Shown in pieces: positions 40,732-49,900 of a stretch of DNA of 64,000 bases (position 1 is the stretch's first letter; the number at the start of each line of letters is the position of its first letter). The DNA comes from CADCTQ01 sp963844325. Lineage in GTDB: Bacteria; Bacteroidota; Bacteroidia; Cytophagales; 172606-1. The stretch is from NCBI GenBank assembly GCA_963844325.1, contig CAWJNV010000002.1, positions 7,378,001 to 7,442,000 of the forward strand. Direction: 5' to 3'. The notes below the pieces were generated by a model. The model did not search any database. It was not told the DNA's origin and saw only the letters and a list, made by a program, of their open reading frames with translations. The translations under genes and the position numbers were made by a program.

Positions 40732-41520
40732 GTGAAAAATATTGTCAGCGTAAGCATCCTCGCATTGGTTGTGGTTTTGAGCTCCTTTGTCCGCCTGGAT
40801 AAGCGGAGTTTTTACACGGTCCGTACGGTGGTGATCGATGCCGGGCACGGGGGCAAAGACCCGGGCACGCATGGCAAGTACGTGAAAGAAAAAGACGTCG
40901 CCCTGAAAGTAGCGCTCCAGTTGGGCAAAAATATCAAAGACAATTACCCCAACGTGAAAGTCTACTACACCCGCATGTCAGATAAGTTCGTGGAATTACA
41001 CGACCGTGCCGGATTAGCCAACAGAAATCATGCCGATCTGTTCATTTCCATCCACTGCAACGCCAACCCTTCCCGCAACATTTCCGGAACTGAAACCTAC
41101 GCAATGGGGTTGCACACCACGGAGGGCAACCTCGACGTAGCCAAACGGGAGAACTCGGTAATTTACCTGGAAGACGACCACGAAGAAAATTACGGCGGTT
41201 TTGATCCCGACTCGCCGATGGCCCACATTTTGATGGCCAATTACCAGAGTGCGTACCTGGACAACAGCCTCCGGTTTGCCGCCAAAATCGAAAAGCAGTT
41301 CCAGAAGCAGGCCGGCCGCAAGAGCCGGGGCGTGAAACAAGCCGGTTTCGTGGTCCTGTGGAAGTCGGCGATGCCCAGCGTGCTGGTGGAAATCGGTTTT
41401 TTGTCCAACCTGACTGAGGAAAAGTATTTGCAGGGAAAAACGGGCCAGACGCAAATTGCCAACGGCATTTACCGCGCTTTCCGCGAATACAAGGAAGAAA
41501 TGGAAGCCATGAATGATTAA
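40732..41520 (+). CDS. N-acetylmuramoyl-L-alanine amidase (amidase_3)
   Basis: Zinc amidase that cuts the amide between muramic acid and the stem peptide in the periplasm. Start at GTG 40732 gives a hydrophobic leader (VSVSILALVVVLSSFV) then the catalytic domain. Ligands: His 39 in IDAGHGGKDPG, Glu 53 in KEKDV, His in ISIHCNAN; catalytic Glu in LVEIGFLSN. It carries the Bacteroidota insertion of about 45 residues (ETYAMGLHTT, YLEDDHEENYG). EnvC-like proteins such as the one at 14112 activate this class. Its start faces lptD across about 46 bases; the MCE gene follows. Confidence 0.9.
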   Translation: MKNIVSVSILALVVVLSSFVRLDKRSFYTVRTVVIDAGHGGKDPGTHGKYVKEKDVALKVALQLGKNIKDNYPNVKVYYTRMSDKFVELHDRAGLANRNHADLFISIHCNANPSRNISGTETYAMGLHTTEGNLDVAKRENSVIYLEDDHEENYGGFDPDSPMAHILMANYQSAYLDNSLRFAAKIEKQFQKQAGRKSRGVKQAGFVVLWKSAMPSVLVEIGFLSNLTEEKYLQGKTGQTQIANGIYRAFREYKEEMEAMND

Positions 41521-41665
41521 TGGATGGCCCCCGGTAACGTGATGAAAGCGTCCCCTCCATACGCTTTTCCCGTGAAAATCGCCTTTTGAGCCCATTCGGG
41601 CAATCCGTTCCGGCCGATATCCGTTAATACCTTAACATATTTTTCATTCACCAACCCGTTCGACA

Positions 41666-42646
41666 GTGAAAGTATCCAAAGAAGTAAAGGTGGGCCTGCT
41701 GGCCCTGATCTCCGGGGTAATCCTGTACCTGGGTTTTAACTTCCTGAAAGGCAGCGACTTCTTCTCTCCCAATAACAGCTACTACGTAGTATACGACAAC
41801 ATTGGCGGCCTTACCGAATCCAACAGTGTGATGCTCAATGGATTTGCCGTCGGCCGGGTAAAGAAGATCGAACTGCTGCAAAACCAGGGCAACAAACTGC
41901 GGGTCACACTTGATATCAACAAAGACGTGGTTCTGACCGACTCTACGGCGGCCGTGCTGGCCAGCAGCAGCGTGCTGGGCGGCAAGGCGATTTCACTAAA
42001 GGTCGGCCCCGGCAACCGAGTTTTACAGGACGAGGATACGCTCATTGCATCCACCGAGAAGAACCTGAGCGAAATGATCAATGAGAAGATCACGCCCATC
42101 ACCGAAAACGTGGATACGGCCCTGGTGAACCTGAACGTGCTGATCCGGAAGTTCCAGGCCATGAGCGGCAACATTGACGCCACGCTGGTGAACCTGCGGG
42201 CCACCTCCTCTACCCTCAACTCCACGCTGGCGCAGAACCAGCGGGCCATCAAGGGCATTGCCAACAACCTCAGCACCCTCTCGGCCTCCATGAACGATCC
42301 GCAAACCGGGGTAAGGCCGCTGCTGGGCAAGTTCAATTCGTTTGCCGATACGCTCAGCCAGATGCAACTGGCCCAAACTGTCGAACGCACCAACCGGTCC
42401 ATCGACAACCTAAACCAGATGCTGACGAAGATCAACCAGGGCCAGGGATCGCTGGGCAAACTCACCAAAAACGACTCTCTGTACAACAACCTCAACCAGT
42501 TTGCCGCCAACCTGGACGCCCTGGTGGTGGACCTGAAGGCGAATCCGAAGCGTTACGTATCCATCTCGGTGTTTGGCCGCAAGGAAAAGCAACCGAAGGA
42601 GGAAAAACCCGCCAAGAACGAAAAGGACCAGGTGAGCAGCAAATAA
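41666..42646 (+). CDS. MCE/MlaD-family lipid transport protein
   Basis: Inner-membrane-anchored periplasmic protein of 326 residues. One N-terminal membrane helix (about 9-26, VGLLALISGVILYLGFNF), then the MCE domain (about 40-120; NIGGLTESNSVMLNGFAVGRV, SSSVLGGKAISLKVG) and a long amphipathic helical tail that ends in Lys/Glu-rich sequence. MCE proteins form hexameric rings that pass phospholipids between membranes. No Mla ATPase or permease lies nearby, though in this phylum mceD-type genes often sit apart. The start is a GTG at 41666 preceded by an A-rich stretch. Confidence 0.87.
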   Translation: MKVSKEVKVGLLALISGVILYLGFNFLKGSDFFSPNNSYYVVYDNIGGLTESNSVMLNGFAVGRVKKIELLQNQGNKLRVTLDINKDVVLTDSTAAVLASSSVLGGKAISLKVGPGNRVLQDEDTLIASTEKNLSEMINEKITPITENVDTALVNLNVLIRKFQAMSGNIDATLVNLRATSSTLNSTLAQNQRAIKGIANNLSTLSASMNDPQTGVRPLLGKFNSFADTLSQMQLAQTVERTNRSIDNLNQMLTKINQGQGSLGKLTKNDSLYNNLNQFAANLDALVVDLKANPKRYVSISVFGRKEKQPKEEKPAKNEKDQVSSK

Positions 42647-42771
42647 GCGGATAAATCGGCCCACGGGGGTTGTCCGTCCCGCCGTTCGTTGCGGGTCCCT
42701 GCCGCGGCCGGAGGTTACCTAAACTTTCTGCTTTCGTTTGGGGTTATGCGGTTGTAATCACACCAATAGCC

Positions 42772-43455
42772 ATGAACGTTTTCCCATCTCTGACCTTGTC
42801 TACCCTGCTGGCCTTACTAGGGCTGGCAGCTTGTGGGCAAACCAAACCAAACGCGCAGAAAAATATGCAAACCCAGGAAAAAACACCTATTGTGCAGACC
42901 AGTGTCAATAAAGACGGATTGGAAACGGCTACCTTCGGGGCGGGCTGTTTCTGGTGCGTAGAAGCCGTGTTCCAACAATTGGAAGGCGTAAAAACGGTCG
43001 TATCGGGCTACACCGGCGGCAAGGTGGAAAATCCCACTTACCAGCAGGTCAGCGCCGGCACCAGCGGTCACGCCGAAGTCATTCAACTCACGTACGACCC
43101 GAAAGTGGTCACCTTCCCCGAGTTGCTGGAAGTGTTCTGGCAAACGCACGACCCCACCACGCTCAACCGCCAGGGCGCCGACGTGGGCACGCAGTACCGT
43201 TCGGCCGTCTTCTACCACACGCCCGAACAGAAAACGCTGGCCGAGAAGTACAAGCAGGAGTTGGATGCCGCCGGCGCGTTCAACAGTCCCATCGTGACGG
43301 AAATCGTGCCGGTAGGCAAGTTCTACAAGGCCGAAGAGTACCACCAGAACTATTACAACCTCAACAGTTCCCAGCCCTACTGCTCCTACGTGATTACGCC
43401 GAAGCTGGAGAAGTTGAAAAAGGTATTCAAGGACAAACTGAAAGCCGCCAAGTAA
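42772..43455 (+). CDS. msrA: Peptide-methionine (S)-S-oxide reductase, lipoprotein form
   Basis: Repairs methionine sulfoxide. The catalytic motif GAGCFWCVEAVF puts the nucleophile at Cys 59 with Cys 62; YTGGKVENPTYQQV, GHAEVIQLTYDP, and the GTQYRSAVFYH segment complete the family pattern. Unlike cytosolic MsrA, ATG 42772 starts a lipoprotein signal (LLALLGLAAC, Cys 21), so the enzyme is anchored in the envelope and protects exported proteins. An extra Thr/Lys/Gln-rich linker joins the two. A terminator follows directly. Confidence 0.92.
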   Translation: MNVFPSLTLSTLLALLGLAACGQTKPNAQKNMQTQEKTPIVQTSVNKDGLETATFGAGCFWCVEAVFQQLEGVKTVVSGYTGGKVENPTYQQVSAGTSGHAEVIQLTYDPKVVTFPELLEVFWQTHDPTTLNRQGADVGTQYRSAVFYHTPEQKTLAEKYKQELDAAGAFNSPIVTEIVPVGKFYKAEEYHQNYYNLNSSQPYCSYVITPKLEKLKKVFKDKLKAAK

Positions 43456-43488
43456 GGAGGTTGTAACCAGTAAGGTAGTTGTGAAATG

Positions 43489-43516
43489 AAAAAGGGGCTC
43501 TTGCGAGCCCCTTTTT
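43489..43516 (+). terminator. Intrinsic terminator of msrA
   Basis: AAAAAGGGGCTC, short loop, GAGCCCCTTTTT: textbook hairpin with T-run. Confidence 0.9.
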
Positions 43517-43762
43517 ATATGCAACGTATTAGTAAGCACTTGGGTGTGTTGCCACGCTCTTTGCGCCGGCCGTCAGACAGTAACCGAATTCATAAAAGTT
43601 GACTACTGACCGGTGACAAGACAATGAATCTATACGTAACTCGCCCGAACAGGTTGCAGCCGGGCGGTTTCGCGCAACCGGCAGTCCGCCAACCGTTTCC
43701 CGCTGCCCTTTGCCACTCCACTGTATCGGCTAAAATTTTCTCAAAAAATTTCCGGGGTTTGC

Positions 43763-43785
43763 AACCTTTGCGCGGCAGGCCCGTA
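43763..43785 (+). promoter_or_regulatory. ECF-sigma-type promoter, copy 1
   Basis: AAC at 43763-43765, exactly 16 bases, CGTA at 43782-43785. This is the AAC-N16-CGTA layout of ECF sigma promoters (as for SigW). An AAAATTTT A-tract lies upstream. Repeated with the same spacing in copy 2. Confidence 0.6.
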
Positions 43786-43792
43786 CATATCC

Positions 43793-43903
43793 CCACAAAG
43801 CAACAGTGACAGCTGCGAAAGTAGTTTTTAAAGTTGCTCCAGAAGCATTACAGTGCGCCGGAAAGGAGAAATCATTTCGAAGGCCGTTGTAATGCTTTTT
43901 TTT
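43793..43903 (+). ncRNA. Candidate small RNA, copy 1 (or 28-residue peptide cassette)
   Basis: The predicted transcript begins about seven bases after CGTA. Stem 1: AGCAAC (43799-43804) with GTTGCT (43833-43838), enclosing a hairpin AGCTGC-GAAA-GTAGTT (43811-43826) with a GNRA tetraloop. Stem 2: AGCATTACA (43844-43852) with TGTAATGCT (43888-43896), then eight Ts, an intrinsic terminator. Copy 2 keeps every base except two, both inside the GAAA hairpin, where pairing is preserved. A GTG-started frame 43806-43892 (TAAKVVFKVAPEALQ...) would code 28 residues in both copies with one amino-acid change, so a small peptide is the alternative. About 150 bases before this (43520-43740) I see no gene. 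Confidence 0.55.
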
Positions 43904-43916
43904 GTGCCCTTCCCGC

Positions 43917-44390
43917 TCACTTGGCCGAGTATTGGACCGGCTGGTGCAAAGCCCGCAACCGCTTGATGGCCGCGTTGTCGCCGCCGATCCGGTACGCATC
44001 GTCAAACTCATTTACCCGCACGATTACTCCCACCAGCCCGTTGCCGTGGCTGTAGTTCCGGAAGCCCGTGATGTGCTGCAGATTCAGGTACGTGATGCAA
44101 GTAGCGTTGTTTTCCACCTGTACCCAATCGGCGTTCTGCTCCAGGAACGACGGCAGCGACACGATGCTTTTATAGCCTTGGTGCGACTCAAACACCTTCG
44201 TCCGGACGCCGCTCTGCCCGACGATGAAAAACTCCACCAGGTTGCCGTTGTTCTTGATCTGGATAATATCCACCAGCCGGAGGTTGCTCGTCTGCGACTC
44301 GTCGGCCGAACTCACCCAAACGTCTTTGGACTGTCCGTACGCGGCGCAGGCAAAAAGGCAGCTGAAAAAAAGGAGGAAGTGCTTCATCAT
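43917..44390 (-). CDS. Small secreted protein between twin repeats, unknown function
   Basis: Signal peptide at the start (MMKHFLLFFSCLFACAAYGQ), so exported; about 138 residues follow. I recognise no family. The mature part seems to have two similar beta-rich halves (LRLVDIIQIKNNGNLVEFF and TYLNLQHITGFRN), a hint of an internal repeat. Start at ATG 44390, where the signal begins; upstream in-frame codons are less likely. The stop at 43917-43919 is eight bases from repeat copy 1 (ending 43909) and the gene starts about 310 bases from copy 2, so it lies wholly between the two copies, transcribed toward copy 1's terminator. Confidence 0.6.
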   Translation of the reverse strand: MMKHFLLFFSCLFACAAYGQSKDVWVSSADESQTSNLRLVDIIQIKNNGNLVEFFIVGQSGVRTKVFESHQGYKSIVSLPSFLEQNADWVQVENNATCITYLNLQHITGFRNYSHGNGLVGVIVRVNEFDDAYRIGGDNAAIKRLRALHQPVQYSAK

Positions 44391-44701
44391 GGCTTTGTCT
44401 TTTGATTGTTGGAAGGATGCTCGTGACTGAATACGCAATCTCCTTGAATGGTAATCGGTTACGCTTCTTACGCGTGTACTTTTTTTGCGACTTCTCCGTA
44501 TTTACGCAGGTGAAATGGTTGCCGCCCGCACGGAAGCCGGCCAAAGAAGCCGAAAAAGGTAACCCGGCCCCATCGCAGTGCCGGCTAAAAAATAGATGGG
44601 AATGCCCGGATGGTCACCCGGTGAGGGCAGCTTTTGCGTAAAACGTACCCCTAAGGAAACACCCCAAAAGCAAATAAATAATCGAAAATTTTTTAGGGCT
44701 G
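44391..44701. other. Spacer upstream of the secreted protein gene, no gene seen
   Basis: The spacer of about 310 bases contains the probable promoter region of the minus-strand secreted protein and, at its right end, the A/T tract (AAAATTTTTT) preceding the second ECF-type promoter. Short open frames have no support. Confidence 0.5.
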
Positions 44702-44703
44702 GC

Positions 44704-44726
44704 AACCTTTGCGCGGCGCGGCCGTA
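44704..44726 (+). promoter_or_regulatory. ECF-sigma-type promoter, copy 2
   Basis: AAC (44704-44706), 16 bases, CGTA (44723-44726). The three bases that differ from copy 1 are all in the spacer between the two boxes. Confidence 0.6.
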
Positions 44727-44733
44727 CATATCC

Positions 44734-44844
44734 CCACAAAGCAACAGTGACAGCTACGAAAGTGGTTTTTAAAGTTGCTCCAGAAGCATTACAGTGCGCC
44801 GGAAAGGAGAAATCATTTCGAAGGCCGTTGTAATGCTTTTTTTT
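44734..44844 (+). ncRNA. Candidate small RNA, copy 2
   Basis: Same layout as copy 1, offset by 941 bases. The two differences in the transcript are A at 44756 (G in copy 1) and G at 44764 (A in copy 1). In the GAAA-capped stem they turn a G-U into an A-U and a U-A into a U-G, so all six pairs survive. The terminator stem and T-run are identical. The equivalent reading frame is 44747-44833, with Thr for Ala at residue 4. It converges on the operon at 44960-50163. Confidence 0.55.
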
Positions 44845-44883
44845 GTGCCCACCGTTTCCGTTACCCCCTCCATTTCAGGCCAA

Positions 44884-44914
44884 TAAAAAAATCCTTCCCG
44901 CTAGGGGAAGGATT
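44884..44914 (-). terminator. Terminator of the SusC/SusD operon
   Basis: On the minus strand AATCCTTCCC, loop, GGGAAGGATT, then TTTTTTATTG. It lies 46 bases past the last gene. Confidence 0.85.
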
Positions 44915-44959
44915 GGGATCATTACATCATGCCGGCAACCGGAGCCCGGGCCACGCGGG

Positions 44960-45388
44960 TTACGGGGCAACCGTCAAAGTAAGCGTCCGGGTTCCCGACA
45001 GGTCGTTCTCCGTGATCGCTTCTACTTCAAGCACAATTCTGGTCGTTGCCGGTGTACCATCCGGAACCAAGTAGGTGAACGTATCCACGTAGGAGTTACG
45101 GGTGTCGAAGTCCGTGACCGGCTTTGCGACCAGCATTCGCTTCGGGCCGGTGCCTACCGTCTCGTTCAGGCGCAGTTCCTTCACGGCGGCATTGGGCGAA
45201 TAATAGCGCACCGAAAGATTCACTGTTTCGCCGGCGGTCGGGGTGGTTTTGGAAGACGTGAAGACCGGGATGGTTGCCACCGGCCCCACCACATCGTACA
45301 AAGGGTCCTCATCTTTCAGGCACCCGCTCATCCCCAGTGGGAGAAGGGCCACAGCGGCCAGCAGGAAATATTTTTTCAAGAAATTCAT
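44960..45388 (-). CDS. Small lipoprotein of the SusCD operon
   Basis: Lipoprotein of 142 residues with lipobox GMSGC (Cys 23) followed by acidic LKDEDPLYD, which fits a lipoprotein export signal of Bacteroidota surface lipoproteins (acidic residues after the Cys). The rest looks like one Ig-like/FN3-like beta domain (TPTAGETVNLSVRYYSP, then VDTFTYLVPDGT). Third gene after SusC and SusD, 26 bases from SusD; probably an accessory surface binder. I know no specific function. Confidence 0.68.
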   Translation of the reverse strand: MNFLKKYFLLAAVALLPLGMSGCLKDEDPLYDVVGPVATIPVFTSSKTTPTAGETVNLSVRYYSPNAAVKELRLNETVGTGPKRMLVAKPVTDFDTRNSYVDTFTYLVPDGTPATTRIVLEVEAITENDLSGTRTLTLTVAP

Positions 45389-45414
45389 GCGTTGACTTCG
45401 TTAAAGGTTGATCG

Positions 45415-46914
45415 TTATTTATCCCAGAACACCCGGTCGGTCAGTGACAGGTTGGGCACGTTGCCGGCATTGTTTACCAGTTCCGTTTGCGGGTACAGGA
45501 ACCGCCGCGGGAATACGCCGTTGGTTGCGTTGGTGGCAGAAGGCGTCAGCCGGGGAATGCCGCTCGCGTTGCCCGGGGCTCCGGCCGGAATGCTTCTCCG
45601 CCAATCCGTCCAGGCTTCTACTTCCAGGAAAAGGGCGATGTACTTCTCAGTAAAGATTTTCTCCATCCCGCCGGCTTGCATGGTTTCGGCCGTTTCGCTG
45701 GCATATTTCGCTTCGTACTCGGGGCTGGCGGCGCCGGTCACCCGCAGAATGGATGACTTTACCGCGGCGTTGAAGGCAGCGGCGGCGGCGGCGTAATTAC
45801 CCAGCCGCTGGTTTGCTTCGGCTTCAATGAATTTCACCTCCGTGTAGGTGATCAGGTTGGTGGGCGAACTGGGCGTGTTGATGTAAGGCCCCAGCCGCGA
45901 GGGATTGGTCGTGGTTGCCAGGGCACCGTAGGGTGTGCCCCGGTAGTTGCCGTCCGCATCCTTCTGGGCAACGTTGTTCGAAAAATTGTCGGTGACGTAG
46001 TAGGCCAGCCGCGGATCATCTACGCCCGTTGCCACCCGGTTTTCGAGCAGGTTGATGAACTCCTGGGCTACGGCAACGTTATTCTGGCCGAAAGTACCCA
46101 GCAAAAACCCGAACCACGGGCCGGCCTGGTCATTGGTGTTGCCAAATACGGCTTTGGCATCGTCGGCGTTGCTGGTAAACGTGCCGGCGGCGATCTGGGC
46201 CAGGGCATCGGTTGCCGACTGCGTGGGGTTCACCTTGCTGAGGTGGTTGTAGTACCGCGCCTTGAGGGCCCGGGCCGCCCGGATCCACTTGGGGGCTGAC
46301 GTAGTTACCCACGCCGACTCGGTGGCCGCCGGGTAAATAATGTCGTTGCGGCTCGGGGAGAACGCACTCGTTGTCTGCAGGTCGGCAATCCCTTCGTCGA
46401 GCAGGAGGTGAATCTGGTTGTAGAGTTCCTCCCCGCTTTCAAATCCGGGTTTCGGCGACCCTTCCAGGTTAAATGCCGTGGCGTAAGGCGCATCGCCCCA
46501 CAAATCAACTACGTACCCCAGCGACATGGCCATTTGGATTTTGGCCACGCCCCGGTAATGGGTGGCGCCGTTTTCGCTGGTCGCCTGGATGATCGTGTTG
46601 AAATCTTTCATGGCGCCGGCGTAAAACTTCTCGTTCCATGGCTCATTGAAAAAACGCGGCTGGTAATCGTAATCGGTGGTATTCCGCCATTCGAGCAGCA
46701 CGCCGGTGATTTGCTGGAGCAATACGCTGGTCATCTGGGCCGAGTAGTCGCCGATGGCCCACACCAGGTTGGCCTGGGCCACGGGCAGAATCACGGCGAC
46801 AGAAGCATCCGTAGCTTCATTGGGATTCACGTTGGTTTCCTCCAAGTCGCAAGCGGGCAGCAAGCACATGAGCAGCAGTAAGGGTAATTTCAGGTATCTA
46901 TTGAAAATCTTCAT
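45415..46914 (-). CDS. SusD/RagB-like outer membrane lipoprotein
   Basis: Surface lipoprotein of 499 residues that captures ligand over the SusC channel. Signal LLLLMCLLPAC (Cys 22) is followed by DLEETNVNPNEATDA, the start of SusD-like family 2 (NPN motif). Helical TPR-like core with YRGVAKIQMAMSLGYVVDLWGDAPYATAF, a family signature, and the C-terminal EKYIALFLEVEAWTDWRRS. Next to SusC by 54 bases. In family 2 the ligand is often peptide or other non-starch material; not decidable here. Confidence 0.9.
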   Translation of the reverse strand: MKIFNRYLKLPLLLLMCLLPACDLEETNVNPNEATDASVAVILPVAQANLVWAIGDYSAQMTSVLLQQITGVLLEWRNTTDYDYQPRFFNEPWNEKFYAGAMKDFNTIIQATSENGATHYRGVAKIQMAMSLGYVVDLWGDAPYATAFNLEGSPKPGFESGEELYNQIHLLLDEGIADLQTTSAFSPSRNDIIYPAATESAWVTTSAPKWIRAARALKARYYNHLSKVNPTQSATDALAQIAAGTFTSNADDAKAVFGNTNDQAGPWFGFLLGTFGQNNVAVAQEFINLLENRVATGVDDPRLAYYVTDNFSNNVAQKDADGNYRGTPYGALATTTNPSRLGPYINTPSSPTNLITYTEVKFIEAEANQRLGNYAAAAAAFNAAVKSSILRVTGAASPEYEAKYASETAETMQAGGMEKIFTEKYIALFLEVEAWTDWRRSIPAGAPGNASGIPRLTPSATNATNGVFPRRFLYPQTELVNNAGNVPNLSLTDRVFWDK

Positions 46915-46968
46915 GGATGAAAGCGTGGTTGGGTTTGGCCGGGGAAAGCAGCAGAAGCAACGCCCGGG

Positions 46969-49900
46969 TTAAAAAGTGACATTGAGGCTTACGCCGTAAC
47001 TCTTCGTATTGGGCGTTCCGAAGGCGTCAATCCCGATGGAAGGATTGGGTTCGTTGCTGCTGGCGGGAGCCGCCCCGTAGAGGTTCGTTTCCGGGTCAAT
47101 GCCGCTGTAGTTGGTAATCAGGATCAGGTTCCGGCCGTACAAGCTCAGTTCCAGGTTGGTCATCTTGATCCGGCTGATCAGGGCTTTGGGGAACGCGTAC
47201 GTCAGGGTCAGGTCGCGCAACCGGTACCACGAGCCGTCTTCAATGAAGCGTTCGGCGATGTCGCGGTTGCCGGCAACGGTTGTGTAGTAGGTCTGGTCGA
47301 GCAACGCCGGCGTGGTGTTCACCTGTCCGTCCGACTCCCGCACGCCCTTGAAGATCACCAGGTGGCCGCGGTCCTCGCTGTTTTTGGGCACGCCCTGGGC
47401 ATTCATCCAGTTGCCCGTCACGTTGGCTACGTCGCCGCCCCGGCGGATGTCCCACAGGAAGGAGAGCGATAAGCCCCTGTATCCTACCGTATTCCGGATG
47501 CCCATCAGCCAGTCGGGCTGGGGGTTGCCGATGCGCAGTTCACCGGTCGGGTTCTCTTCGGAGGGCTGGTTCCGTTGCGGGTAGCCGGCGTTGGTGAGCA
47601 ACAGCTGCCCGGCTTCGTTGCGCTTGAAAGCCGTCCCGTAAAACACCCCGAAAGGCTCCCCTTCCCGGAGGGTGGGGGACAGGCCGCCGTACCCGTACAG
47701 CCGGATTTCGTCGAGGGGCAGCGATTTTACGGTGTTCCGGTTGCGGGTGAAGTTCACGGTGACGTCCCACTTGAAGGCGGGGGTCCGCACGGGGGTTCCG
47801 TTCAGCACCACTTCGATACCCTGGTTCTCGATCTCCCCGGAGTTGATGCGCTGGTTGGTAAAGCCGGTGGTGGCGGGAATGACCACATTTACGATCTGGT
47901 CGGCGTTCAGCGAACGGTACCAGGTAAAGTCCAGGCCGAGGCGGTTGTTGAGGAAGCTCAACTCCGTGCCGAACTCAATGGTCGTGTTCTTTTCCGGCCG
48001 GAGTTCATTGTTGCCGGCCGTATTGCTCAGTTCTACCCCGCCCAGCCCGGTGGAGGGCAGCGGAAACCGCAGGGTGCCGCCGAAACCACTCGTTATGATA
48101 CCGCGTTCGTAGTACGTCTGGGTGGCGTATATCGGGGCGTCGCGGCCCACCTGCGCCCACGAACCCCTTACTTTACCCAATGAGAAAACGGCCGGGTCGA
48201 GGGCCAGCAGTTCGCTGAACACAAACCCCACGTTGGTGGAGCCGTACAGGAACGAGTTGTTCTTGACCGGCAGCGTAGACGACCATTCGTTCCGGGCGTT
48301 CAGTTCCACGAAGAGCATGTCGCGCCAGCCCACGCTGATGCGCCCGAAGGCGGCCACGGTCTTCTTGCGGAAGGTGTTCTGAATGGGGTTGATGCTTTCG
48401 GTCGCGTTGCCGATGTTGTAGAGTCCGGGAATCAGCAGGTTGCTGCCGCTGATGTACTGGCGCTTGTTGGACGAGAAAAAGTGGTTGTGCCCCACCATGC
48501 CCGTCAGGTCAAAATCACCGAAGCCTTTGTGGGCCGTCACGAACAGGTCAGAGTTGAGGATCAAGTCCGTGTAGGTGTCTTCCAGCACCCGGCCGAAGCG
48601 GCCGTCCCCGCCGGTGGTTCCCCGGGCCCACACCTGGTTCCGCTTGTCGCTGGAAAAGTCGGACCCGAGCCGGTACATGACGTTCAACCAGGGCAGCACG
48701 TCGTAGTTGGCCTGCACGTAGCCGAGCAGGCGGTTTACGTCGTCGGTGAACGGGTTGTTGTTGATGGTCCAGTAGGGATTGTCGGGCGTGCCGGCATCGG
48801 GGTTGTTGGGCAGGTACCGGAAGCTCCGCTGGTGGCCGTTGGGCAGCACGTACCCTTCCGCGTTGTTGAAGGTTCGGGGCGTACGGATCGTGCCCTGGAT
48901 GGCGTCGGCAAAGTTGTCGCCCCGGCCGAAACGGGTGCTGCCGCTGTTGGTGTAGGTAATGGAACCCGTGAGGCGGAGTTTATCCGTCAGCGAAGATTCG
49001 GCCGTGAGTTTGGCGGACGTACGGCGGTAGGTGTTCTTGGGGACAATGCCGGTCTGGTTGAGGTTGCCGATGGAGAAGTACAGGCTGCCCAGTTTGCTGC
49101 CGCTCGATACGCTGAGGTTGTTGTTGTAAGTGGCGCCGGTCTGGAAGAACTCCCGCTGGTTGTCAATGTTGGGCACCAGGGCATCGGGAATGGCCGTCGG
49201 GTCGTTCATGTCCACCAGGTTTCCCCGGAAGTTTTTGGGGTTGTTGGTGGCCCCGTCAAAACGGAGCGTGGTGACCGGCGGGCCGAAATGGGCGAACGTC
49301 TGGTCGCCGAACAGGCCGTTGTCGCCCTGAGCGAATATTTCCTGCTGCGGGAAATACCGGAGGATTTGGTCGAAGGAGGCACTGGACGAAAAGTTGACCT
49401 GCGTGTTGCGGCCTTCGGACCGGCGGCCTTTCTTCATGGTGTATAATATGGCCCCGTTGGCGGCCTGAATGCCGTAGAGAGCCGTTGCGGCCGGTCCTTT
49501 CAGCACGCTGACCGACTCCACGTCGTCGGGGTTGATGTCAATGGCCCGGTTGGACACGTCTACCCCGGCTGAGGCGGACGTAGATACCCGGAAGGTATTG
49601 TTGACCGGAACGCCATCCACCACGATCAGGGGTTGGTTGTTGCCGCTGATTGAACCGTTGCCGCGGATCGTGATCGAAGACCCGCCGCCGGCTGATCCGC
49701 CCTGGCGGACTACCTGCACCCCGGCTACCTTGGCGTTGAGGGCGTCTACGATGTTAGGCTCCCGGGCCCGCACAATGTCCTCGCTTTTTACTTGCTGCAC
49801 GGCGTAGGCCAGGGCCTTTTTCTCCTGCGAAATGCCCAGTGCCGTTACCACCACCTCCTCCAACGCCTTCACGTCTTCCTGGAGGGTTACGTTGAGGGTA

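Noticed and set aside
43761..43909. Known RNA classes (6S, SRP, RNase P, tmRNA, B12 riboswitch) as identity of the twin cassette
   Set aside because: None of their conserved signatures is present; the size and stems do not fit.
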